Origin: Candidatus Caldarchaeum subterraneum
GTDB taxonomy: Archaea > Thermoproteota > Nitrososphaeria_A > Caldarchaeales > Caldarchaeaceae
DNA: 56,424 nt
Assembly (NCBI GenBank): GCA_937934305.1
Contig: CALHAG010000005.1
Span: 1 to 56,424, forward strand
Direction of reading: 5' to 3'
The notes beneath the pieces were generated by a model. The model was not told the origin of the DNA and searched no databases. It saw nothing but the letters and a program-made list of their open reading frames with translations. Shown piece after piece: positions 43,455 to 51,131 of the stretch. Position numbers and translations under genes: made by a program. The first letter of the stretch is position 1, and each line of letters begins with the position of its first letter.

Positions 43455-44723
43455 ATGCTCCTTAGACGGGTCTCCTTAGATAAGAAGAGACTCCAGGTCA
43501 GCATCTCAGGCAAAGTTTTCAATGTGTGGGGTAGCGAGGATGAGGGTTATGTCCTGAAAGGTGGTCCAAACCTGCTTGAGCATGTGAGGGGTATTAGGCT
43601 GTCTGACCTTCCTGAGCATTTGGCGGTAGAGATTGGTCCCAGGTTATCGGAGAAGTTTGGACTACAAAGAAGATTGAATTTCTCAGCAAGTCGGAAGGCT
43701 TTCAAAGTATCTTATCTGGTAACTGCTTCACGGGAAACTCTGATAGATGTTGAAGAGTATGCATCAGAGATTGCCCGCAAGGCTGAGGAACATGGATTCA
43801 GTTGCCAAACCAGCAAGACGGAAGAAGAGATCCACATTGAGGCTAGTTACCGGGAGGGCGGAGGAGAGGAGATAGGGTATATTGTTAAGCTTTTCGAGGA
43901 TGCATTAGCGTCTGCAGACAGGTCGATTGAGCAGAAAGAGGAGAATATGCGTCAAAAGCTGGAGTACTGGATAGGGAAGGTGGGACGGCTTGATGGCCGC
44001 TTCCTCTCAAAACTGAACGGTTTGGAGGGCGTGGCTAAATGGATTATCCACCCGCTCACCAGTAAAGAGATAGCGTACATACTCTTCGGCATCAAGCCTG
44101 AATCGTTTAATCTGGGAGCCAAGCTGTCTTACGCGTTACTTCAAAGATTCGAGGTCTGGGATGGCGAGACAATAGATAGGCTTAAGGCCTTAGGCATAAT
44201 AGCATACATGGAAGATAATTCGAGGCTCTTCTGCACGTTCACAGGATGGCGAGTCAAAAAGCTCCTCGAACAAATGATCTTCTTGGAACCTAAAAGCTTC
44301 ACCTCATCCACAGCCGGAGGCTACGACCCAATCTCCCTCCTCCACTATATCGGGAGGAACTTCCCATCACTGGCAATATCCAAAAGCAGGAGATTCAGAG
44401 GAAACAAAAGCGGAGCATTCAGATACGCCGAAAAAATGCTTAAACAGCTAACCTTCACACACATAGCAGCCCTAGCCGGAATCTATTGGCGGCTTCACAT
44501 ACCCAAGCAGGTATTAGAGGAAACCCTCAGCCAGCTGATCAGCCTAGGCTTCATAAGCCACAACAGAAAAATCAAACCCTTCGCCAAATGGATAATAAGC
44601 CTGATAAACGGCTACATCAGAAAAACCAAACTAGCCCCAAACCAAAAACAAGCCCAGACAACACTATTCAACTGGAACTGCCTACAAGAAACATTCATAA
44701 AACAAATATCTAAAAAGCAGTAA
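43455..44723 (+). CDS. Unrecognised 422-residue protein in the accessory zone
   Basis: The product starts MLLRRVSLDKKRLQVSISG. I recognise no family. The N-terminal half is mixed alpha/beta with a charged coiled stretch (ADRSIEQKEENMRQKLEYW, about residue 160). The C-terminal half is helical and basic with likely winged-helix character (HIPKQVLEETLSQLISLGFI) and ends in a Lys/Gln-rich tail. A TTG at 43428 would add nine residues. Codon use near the 3' end is A-rich, unlike housekeeping neighbours, which fits recent transfer. It lies between the hairpin array and tRNA-Tyr. A nucleic-acid-binding role is a guess. Confidence 0.7.
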   Translation: MLLRRVSLDKKRLQVSISGKVFNVWGSEDEGYVLKGGPNLLEHVRGIRLSDLPEHLAVEIGPRLSEKFGLQRRLNFSASRKAFKVSYLVTASRETLIDVEEYASEIARKAEEHGFSCQTSKTEEEIHIEASYREGGGEEIGYIVKLFEDALASADRSIEQKEENMRQKLEYWIGKVGRLDGRFLSKLNGLEGVAKWIIHPLTSKEIAYILFGIKPESFNLGAKLSYALLQRFEVWDGETIDRLKALGIIAYMEDNSRLFCTFTGWRVKKLLEQMIFLEPKSFTSSTAGGYDPISLLHYIGRNFPSLAISKSRRFRGNKSGAFRYAEKMLKQLTFTHIAALAGIYWRLHIPKQVLEETLSQLISLGFISHNRKIKPFAKWIISLINGYIRKTKLAPNQKQAQTTLFNWNCLQETFIKQISKKQ

Positions 44724-44757
44724 AAACCGGGCGGGTACGCAAATTTTCAGGTTGTGG

Positions 44758-44881
44758 TCCCGCGGGCAGGATTTGAACCTGCGACCACCCGGTTTCCATG
44801 TTGCCTGGCGGGCTGAACATCGGCTCAGCCACGGGGCTGACCGCTACAGCCGGGCGCTCTACCAGGCTGAGCTACCGCGGG
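44758..44881 (-). tRNA. tRNA-Tyr (GTA) with 50-nt intron
   Basis: On the minus strand the exons give acceptor CCCGCGG/CCGCGGG, D-stem GCTC/GAGC, anticodon stem CCCGG/CCGGG with loop start CTGTAG (anticodon GTA), and T-arm GCAGG-TTCAAAT-CCTGC. The intron at 44794-44843 sits after position 37, the canonical site, and holds the hairpin GGCTGA-x-TCAGCC. Removal needs the archaeal splicing endonuclease, and ligation the RtcB encoded at 308-3187. Confidence 0.93.
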
Positions 44882-45431
44882 ACGTGTTCATGGTTCTGGT
44901 TTTTTCCGTGTTTTTTAGTTTTTCGAGTGTTTGGATGCGTTTTGTTAGTATGTAGGCGTTTATTGCGAGTAGTGTGACTGCGGCGGCTGTGAGGATGGGG
45001 CTTAGGGCTGTGACGGCGGCTACTCCGAAGAAGATGAGTGAGACGGGCCATCCGCAGCAGAGGTAGCCGAAGCTGATTATGCTTGCGAGGAGGCCGCCGA
45101 CTCCGCTCCAAGCAGTTCCCAGTAAACATGTCCTCAACATGCCGCGGCGATAAAGGGTGAATAGAAGGCCTGCGTTGTATCCGACTAGGGCCGAGACAAC
45201 CACGCCGAGAAGCATGGGGTAGAGGCGGAGGTTGAAGACAAACCCGTCGCCGACAACCTGTAGAAGAGGACCTGTGTAAAGCTGTGTCTCGACAAAGGTG
45301 TAAACAAACACTATAGATGTTATGCCTATCCGCGGCGTCTGCATAAGCTGGGCAGCTCCTGTGAAAAACAGGTAGAACAGGAAATAGGCTACAGCAGGTG
45401 GGGCAGAGTATGTGATGATTTGTCTCTTCAT
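44859..45431 (-). CDS. Membrane protein coupled to SCO1
   Basis: The 190-residue protein has about five TM helices (ITYSAPPAVAYFLFYLFF at the start; FGYLCCGWPVSLIFFGVAAV late) and a basic C-terminal tail. It overlaps the SCO1 gene by 4 nt (ATGA) and its stop lies 23 nt inside the tRNA-Tyr gene, so one transcript may carry all three. A vicinal CysCys in a membrane-proximal segment could bind copper; a role in cytochrome oxidase assembly is inferred from context only. No family was recognised. Confidence 0.75.
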   Translation of the reverse strand: MKRQIITYSAPPAVAYFLFYLFFTGAAQLMQTPRIGITSIVFVYTFVETQLYTGPLLQVVGDGFVFNLRLYPMLLGVVVSALVGYNAGLLFTLYRRGMLRTCLLGTAWSGVGGLLASIISFGYLCCGWPVSLIFFGVAAVTALSPILTAAAVTLLAINAYILTKRIQTLEKLKNTEKTRTMNTSRGSSAW

Positions 45432-46042
45432 GGTTTTGTAAGCAGCCATTCCACTCCCTTCTGATATTCTTCAAACGGCATGTCAGGAGTGAAGGCGAGA
45501 CGGAGAACATGGTTCTTATCAGCTCCGAGAACGAGCGCATAATGGTCGACGAGGTAGTTTCCCTTCTCGTCAGGCGGATTTTTCTTGTAGTAGACGTTGT
45601 AGAGACGTGCGACGGCGTCAATCTCCTCGGGAGAGCCCGTCAAAGCAATAATCCTATCCGAATAATAGGAGACATATTTTTTCATGGCTTGCACGTTGTC
45701 ACGCTCAGGGTCAACCGTGATAAATATGAGTGCAACATCGTTGGCCCTGTTTCCAAGCGTTTTGAATAGTTGGGCATACTTAGTCATGACTAGAGGGCAT
45801 ACATCGGGGCAGTGTGTGTAGCCGAAGTAGATGAGCACTGCTTTACCCTTTACGCTCGACAACTTGAATGGGTTTCCGTTCTGGTCTGTTAGTGTGAAGT
45901 CTGGTAAAACCCTCTCACCCGGAATCTCTATCGCGGGTTTGTAGGGTTCGAGAACCTGACGTGATAGAACAGCTGCTGTAGCGCCCGCGGCCACTGCGAG
46001 AGCCGCGACGCCTACGAAAAGGAGCAGCCTCGACCTATTCAC
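45428..46042 (-). CDS. sco1: SCO1/SenC-type copper chaperone
   Basis: The 204-residue protein has an N-terminal membrane anchor (LLLFVGVAALAVAAGATAAV) and a thioredoxin-like domain with the copper-binding CPDVC of YTHCPDVCPLVM and the distal His in VDHYALVLGAD. SCO proteins deliver copper to the CuA site of cytochrome c oxidase or act as thiol reductases. I use the GTG at 46042 as start; upstream codons lack coding character and face the divergent ribonucleotide reductase gene. No oxidase subunit is in the window. Confidence 0.9.
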   Translation of the reverse strand: MNRSRLLLFVGVAALAVAAGATAAVLSRQVLEPYKPAIEIPGERVLPDFTLTDQNGNPFKLSSVKGKAVLIYFGYTHCPDVCPLVMTKYAQLFKTLGNRANDVALIFITVDPERDNVQAMKKYVSYYSDRIIALTGSPEEIDAVARLYNVYYKKNPPDEKGNYLVDHYALVLGADKNHVLRLAFTPDMPFEEYQKGVEWLLTKP

Positions 46043-46075
46043 ATGAGTAAAATGTGGTGTCCCTGTTTTAAGTTT

Positions 46076-48676
46076 ATGCCAGTGTCTTGGGAAAGAATAA
46101 AAGCGGTTGAACGTTGTTGTTCTGGGTTGTGCCCTGTTCCCCTGAAGGTTGTCAAGAGAGATGGGCGAGTTGTCGATTTTGATGTCGGTCGCATACGCGA
46201 AGCTATCCGGAAAGCGATGGCTGCTAAACGTGTCGAGGATGAAAAAATTCTGGATAACGTTGTCGCAACCGTGTTGGAGCATCTTTCAACCCGGTTTGGT
46301 GCGGAGAAGATTCCGCATGTGGAGGAAATTCAGGACATAGTGGAGAGCTCTTTGATGGAGCATGGGTTGAAGGAGGTTGCGAAAGCCTACATACTCTACC
46401 GACATGAACGGACAAGAATAAGAGAGGAGAAGATGAGGATACTGGAGACAAACTATGTTGATGAGGTTGACAAAGCCTTCTCAGTCAACGCGCTCAGGCT
46501 CATGGCTGCACGCTACCTTCTACGGGACAGGTCAGGCCGACTCATCGAGAGACCTAAGCAAATGTTTCAGAGAACTGCCGCACTCATCGTGTTGGCCGAC
46601 ATCCTATACGACCCCATGTTCTTCGACAAAAACGGCCAGCAGAAAAAATGGGAGATAGATGACGTGGAACTCGAGGATTACGCCGACAAGATAGGCGTCG
46701 GACCATCAGAAAACATGCTTGAGACGAAATGGAACATACACCATCTCGAGAGACTTGCCACATTATACAAACGTTTGAACGAGCAGGGCGTTATGAGAAA
46801 ACCCCTCCGAGAGGTGCTCGAGTATCTCAAAAAACATCCATCTAGGTTCTACGAAAACTACCGCCGCTACTACGACTTGATGGTTGAGAAAAAGTTTCTC
46901 CCCAACAGCCCCACCCTCTTCAACGCAGGCACCGTCCTCGGTCAGTTGAGCGCATGCTTTGTCCTCGATGTGGAGGATGATATTTCCTCGATTATGAGGA
47001 CGGCTGAGGAGGCTGCGTTGATTTTCAAGACAGGCGGAGGTGTTGGGATAAACTATTCGAAGCTGAGGCCTGAGGGTGATGTTGTTTCGTCGACGGGCGG
47101 GGTTGCATCGGGGCCCGTGTCCTTCATGCGGATAGTCGACACAGTGACCGATGTGGTTAAGCAGGGTGGGCGTAGGAGAGGTGCGAACATCGGTATTCTT
47201 AACATCAACCACCCCGACATAGACAAGTTCATAGCCGCTAAGCAGAGGCCCGGGTTTCTAGAAAACTTCAACATCTCGGTGATGGTTACCGCGGATTTCT
47301 GGAAACACTACGAGGAAGACAAGCCTTATCCGCTTGTTAACCCGCGTGATGGCTCGGTCTGGAGGCTTGTCGACCCACGCAAACTCCTGAGGCAAATCGC
47401 GGAGAACGCTTGGAAGACAGCCGACCCCGGGCTACTATACCATGACAACATCAACGAGCTCAACCCACTCAGAGAAGCATACGGGGACATTTACTGCGTC
47501 AACCCATGCGGCGAGCAGCCCCTCTACCCCCATGAATCATGCAACCTCGGCTCCATCAACCTACTCGCATTCATCAGAGACGGCCAGCTTGACTGGAACT
47601 CCCTGGGAAAATGTGTCGAAGATGCTGTGAGGTTCCTTGACAATGTCGTGGATCTGACCAAGCACCCAACGGAGGCTGTTGAGAAAATGACTCTACGGAC
47701 GAGGAGGATTGGGCTAGGCATAATGGGTTTAGCGGACATGCTCTACGCTCTCCGCATACCCTATAACAGTGAGGAGGGCTTCGCGATGATGAGGAGTGTG
47801 ATGGAGTTCATCGCATACAAGGCGGTTGAGACGTCTGTTGAGCTTGCCGAGAATCGTGGCCCGTTCCCTGATTTCCCGAGGTCATCGTGGGTCAAAGGAC
47901 TGTTGCCGTTCAGGGGCTTGAGAGAGGAGCGTGACTTGAAGATGGATTGGAGCAGGCTGGTGGAGTGTGTGAAAAAAGGCATCCGCAACAGCCATCTGCT
48001 TACGGTAGCGCCAACGGGAAGTATCTCGATGCTCGCAGACACCTCTTCGGGCCTTGAGCCACAGTTCGCGCTTGTCTACCGCAAACAAGTGACCGCGGGA
48101 GTCTTCTACTACTCCGACCCCGTCTTCGAGAAAGCTCTCGAAGAATATGGGTTGCCTAAACAGGAGATAATGAGGAAAGTTGCTGAGAATGGCGGCTCTG
48201 TGCAGGGCATTGATGAGATACCTGAGGACCTACGTAGAGTGTTTGTGACGGCGCTTGACATTCCTTGGTGGGACCATCTAAGGGCTCAGCATGAGATACA
48301 GAAGTGGGTTGACGCATCAGTGAGCAAAACCATCAACATGCCATCATGGGTGACTGTCGACGATGTTTTGAAGGCATTCATCGCGGCACATAGACTTAAG
48401 CTCAAGGGCATAACCGTTTACAGGGATGGCTCGAAATCAGCGCAGGTTCTCGTTACACCCACACAACGCAACAAACGCTATGAAGTACCTGTCACCAACA
48501 ACACTCCAGAGCTGCTCCGCGGCCTCGGCATAGAGGTCGAGGAGAAAGCAGCTGAGACACCTCCACCAGCCATAATCCACACCATCTGCCCGGTATGCGG
48601 CAGCACATCCATAGTCTTCCAGGAAGGATGCGAGAAATGTCTCGAATGTGGATGGACTAGCTGTGTAATTGCATAA
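46076..48676 (+). CDS. nrdJ: Class II (cobalamin-dependent) ribonucleoside-diphosphate reductase
   Basis: The protein of about 866 residues has an N-terminal ATP cone (LKVVKRDGRVVDFDVGRIRE), the catalytic barrel with NSPTLFNAGT, GGGVGINYSKLRPEGD, active-site NPCGEQPLYPHESCNLGSIN (Cys, Glu, Cys) and APTGSISMLADTSSGLEPQF, and a C-terminal CPVCGST...CLECGW region, probably the zinc/redox tail. It makes deoxynucleotides without oxygen. The start is unsettled: ATG 46043 abuts the SCO1 start and lacks a promoter, ATG 46076 is listed, and TTG 46127 fits a leaderless start from AATAAAAG near 46097. Confidence 0.93.
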   Translation: MPVSWERIKAVERCCSGLCPVPLKVVKRDGRVVDFDVGRIREAIRKAMAAKRVEDEKILDNVVATVLEHLSTRFGAEKIPHVEEIQDIVESSLMEHGLKEVAKAYILYRHERTRIREEKMRILETNYVDEVDKAFSVNALRLMAARYLLRDRSGRLIERPKQMFQRTAALIVLADILYDPMFFDKNGQQKKWEIDDVELEDYADKIGVGPSENMLETKWNIHHLERLATLYKRLNEQGVMRKPLREVLEYLKKHPSRFYENYRRYYDLMVEKKFLPNSPTLFNAGTVLGQLSACFVLDVEDDISSIMRTAEEAALIFKTGGGVGINYSKLRPEGDVVSSTGGVASGPVSFMRIVDTVTDVVKQGGRRRGANIGILNINHPDIDKFIAAKQRPGFLENFNISVMVTADFWKHYEEDKPYPLVNPRDGSVWRLVDPRKLLRQIAENAWKTADPGLLYHDNINELNPLREAYGDIYCVNPCGEQPLYPHESCNLGSINLLAFIRDGQLDWNSLGKCVEDAVRFLDNVVDLTKHPTEAVEKMTLRTRRIGLGIMGLADMLYALRIPYNSEEGFAMMRSVMEFIAYKAVETSVELAENRGPFPDFPRSSWVKGLLPFRGLREERDLKMDWSRLVECVKKGIRNSHLLTVAPTGSISMLADTSSGLEPQFALVYRKQVTAGVFYYSDPVFEKALEEYGLPKQEIMRKVAENGGSVQGIDEIPEDLRRVFVTALDIPWWDHLRAQHEIQKWVDASVSKTINMPSWVTVDDVLKAFIAAHRLKLKGITVYRDGSKSAQVLVTPTQRNKRYEVPVTNNTPELLRGLGIEVEEKAAETPPPAIIHTICPVCGSTSIVFQEGCEKCLECGWTSCVIA

Positions 48677-48707
48677 ACCATAAAAACCAACACATCAGGG
48701 AAATTGC

Positions 48708-49145
48708 ATGCCAGAGGTAGTAAACAGGGCTAAAGCTGTTTGGCAGGGAGACCTATTCCATGGACAGGGCATGGTCAGCTTCGACAGCGGAGCTCTTCCA
48801 ACAGTCGATGTATCCTGGGCGACACGCTCTTCAAAGGTAAGCGGAAAAACCAATCCAGAGGAGCTTATCGCGGCTGCACATGCAACATGCTTCGCCATGG
48901 CTTTGTCCAACATAATCGCGAAGGAGGGAAAACGCGCTGAAAAGCTCGAGGTCACGGCTGAAGTGGTCTTCAGCATCGGTGACCAGGTGAAAATCTCCGA
49001 GTCGCGGATAACCGTTGTCGGAAAAGTGCCTGGCATGGACCAAGCATCCTTCGAGAAAGCTGCTCAAGCCGCTAAAGATGGTTGCCCGGTTTCGAAAGCG
49101 TTAAAGGGAAACGTGGCCATCTCATTGACAGCCAAGCTTGAATAA
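48708..49145 (+). CDS. OsmC/Ohr-family peroxiredoxin
   Basis: The 145-residue protein has the two reactive cysteines of the OsmC fold, in NPEELIAAAHATCFAMALSN and DGCPVSKALKGN, and the long central helix. It detoxifies organic hydroperoxides. The gene follows nrdJ by 31 bp and overlaps the next gene by 8 nt, so the three may be cotranscribed. Confidence 0.93.
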   Translation: MPEVVNRAKAVWQGDLFHGQGMVSFDSGALPTVDVSWATRSSKVSGKTNPEELIAAAHATCFAMALSNIIAKEGKRAEKLEVTAEVVFSIGDQVKISESRITVVGKVPGMDQASFEKAAQAAKDGCPVSKALKGNVAISLTAKLE

Positions 49146-49665
49146 ACCACTTTTCTTCGCCGCAGCTTTTCTAACCATTTTTCTCGGAATTTTATCCTCT
49201 TTCTTTTTCCTCAACACCCAAAACCAAACAACTACAACCAGTGTCATCAAGACATCTGAATCCATAGCCACTTCGGAGAAACCGCTGGAACCATACGTAA
49301 AAATCCGGGAAGCAGTTTTCTCCGTCGAGATAGCTGACGATGACGCTGAACGGGGAAGAGGCTTATCAGGAAGGGAAAAGCTGCCCGAGAACCGTGGAAT
49401 GCTTTTTGTCTTCGAGAAGCCGGGTCGCTACAGTTTCTGGATGTATGAGATGCGTTTCGCCCTTGACATCATCTGGATAGATGCCGACGGACTTGTGGTC
49501 CACATCGAGGAAAACCTCCAGCCGTGCACACCCAACCAAGTTTGCCAATCATACACACCTTCGTCTGATGCGAAATATGTTTTGGAAATTAACGCGGGCC
49601 TAGTAAAAAAACACGGAATAGTTGTTGGGGATTTTGTAGAGGTTTGGCTGGGCTCAGCCGACTGA
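49138..49665 (+). CDS. Membrane-anchored DUF192 protein
   Basis: The 175-residue protein starts at TTG with a hydrophobic anchor ([20 protein letters not shown]), then a Thr-rich linker and a DUF192 domain: [39 protein letters not shown] and [21 protein letters not shown]192 domains are small all-beta proteins of unsettled function found outside the membrane. The 3' end overlaps the convergent sufB by 12 nt. Confidence 0.88.
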   Translation: MNKPLFFAAAFLTIFLGILSSFFFLNTQNQTTTTSVIKTSESIATSEKPLEPYVKIREAVFSVEIADDDAERGRGLSGREKLPENRGMLFVFEKPGRYSFWMYEMRFALDIIWIDADGLVVHIEENLQPCTPNQVCQSYTPSSDAKYVLEINAGLVKKHGIVVGDFVEVWLGSAD

Positions 49666-51054
49666 GCCCGACATCTCCAGCTCGATGAGTCTGTTGAACT
49701 CGACGGCGTACTCCATGGGCAGGGTTTTTGTGAAGGGCTCGAGGAATCCAAGGACAATCATGTTGAGCGCTTCCTGCTCCGAGAGACCGCGGCTCATCAG
49801 GTAGAATAGCTGCTCCTCACCGATTTTCCCAACCGTCGCCTCATGCGTCGCAGTCGTATCCTCCTCGTTTATCTCATTATATGGATAGGTGTCAGTCCGC
49901 GAAATATCGTCAAGTATCAGTGCATCGCATCTCACGCTTGACTTGACCCGTTTCGCCCCCTTCGCAACATGCAGCAATCCTCTGTAGGATGTTCTGCCAC
50001 CGTCCTTACAGACAGATTTCGAGGTTATCCGTGAAGTGGTGTCAGGGGCGAGATGCACAGCCTTGGCTCCCGTGTCCTGATGCTGGCCGCGTCCAGCGAA
50101 AGCCACTGACAAAATATCCGCCTTAGCCCCTCTCCCAAGCAGATAAACGCTGGGATACTTCATAGTAACCTTGCTTCCGATGTTTGCGTCAACCCATTCA
50201 ACAGTGGCCTCCTCGTATGCATGTGCTCTCTTGGTCACGAGGTTGTAGACATCGCTGCTCCAATTCTGCAAAGTAGTGTAACGGACGTAGGCGCCTTTCT
50301 TCGCAACTATCTCGACGACAGCTGTGTGGAGCGAAGAGGTTGAGTATATCGGCGCGGTGCAACCCTCTATATAATGAACCCTGCTGTAGGGCTCGGCTAT
50401 GATAAGCGTCCGCTCAAACTGGCCGACGTTGGCTGCGTTGATTCTGAAGTATGCTTGTAATGGGTACTGGATTTCCACTCCTTCGGGTACGTAGATGAAG
50501 CTTCCGCCGCTGAAGACCGCGCTGTTGAGTGCTGCGAACTTGTTGTCATCTGGCGGTACAACCTTGCCGAAATAGGGTTTGAAGATGTCAGCATACTCGC
50601 GGAAAGCCGTGTCAGGGTCGACGAAAATCACACCCTTCTTCTCAAGCTCCCTCTGCAGGTTGTGGTATACGACTTCGCTCTCGTACTGTGCTCCGACACC
50701 AGCTAGGAATTTTCTCTCAGCCTCTGGGATGCCGAGTCGTTCGAAGGTTCTCTTGATGTATTCGGGGACATCGTCCCAGCTTCTTGCTTTGCGGTCGCTG
50801 GGCTTGATGTAGTAGTGTATCCTGTCAAAGTCCACGCCCGAGAGGTCTGCTCCCCAGATGGGCATGGGTTTCCTGTAGAATATTTCCAAGCTCTTGAGCC
50901 GGAATTTTCTCAGCCACTCAGGCTCATCCTTGTGCTGGGAAATCTCTTCAACAACTTTCTCCGAAAGCCCGGGCTTGGACTTGTAAACGTACAGCTCCGG
51001 GTCCTTAAAGTCGTATTTGCTGTAGTCTATTTCCAGCTTTGTTTCTCCCGCCAT
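49654..51054 (-). CDS. sufB: Fe-S cluster assembly scaffold SufB
   Basis: The 466-residue protein has SufB features: [60 protein letters not shown] (the conserved Cys) and [20 protein letters not shown], ending [20 protein letters not shown]. With SufC it builds [4Fe-4S] clusters. Neither sufC nor sufD is adjacent, although archaea commonly encode sufCB together. The many Fe-S proteins in this window depend on it. Confidence 0.95.
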   Translation of the reverse strand: MAGETKLEIDYSKYDFKDPELYVYKSKPGLSEKVVEEISQHKDEPEWLRKFRLKSLEIFYRKPMPIWGADLSGVDFDRIHYYIKPSDRKARSWDDVPEYIKRTFERLGIPEAERKFLAGVGAQYESEVVYHNLQRELEKKGVIFVDPDTAFREYADIFKPYFGKVVPPDDNKFAALNSAVFSGGSFIYVPEGVEIQYPLQAYFRINAANVGQFERTLIIAEPYSRVHYIEGCTAPIYSTSSLHTAVVEIVAKKGAYVRYTTLQNWSSDVYNLVTKRAHAYEEATVEWVDANIGSKVTMKYPSVYLLGRGAKADILSVAFAGRGQHQDTGAKAVHLAPDTTSRITSKSVCKDGGRTSYRGLLHVAKGAKRVKSSVRCDALILDDISRTDTYPYNEINEEDTTATHEATVGKIGEEQLFYLMSRGLSEQEALNMIVLGFLEPFTKTLPMEYAVEFNRLIELEMSGSVG

Positions 51055-51131
51055 CTCGCTATAACGCCGTTATCCCCTCTATTATACGTTACACACCTAC
51101 ATCCATAGGGGAGCAGTCTTCTCAGACCCTC

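Noticed and set aside
40668-44757. Integrated element with att site at tRNA-Tyr
   Set aside because: No second copy of the tRNA 3' end was found; only a 7-nt match (CCCGCGG near 42120) is present.
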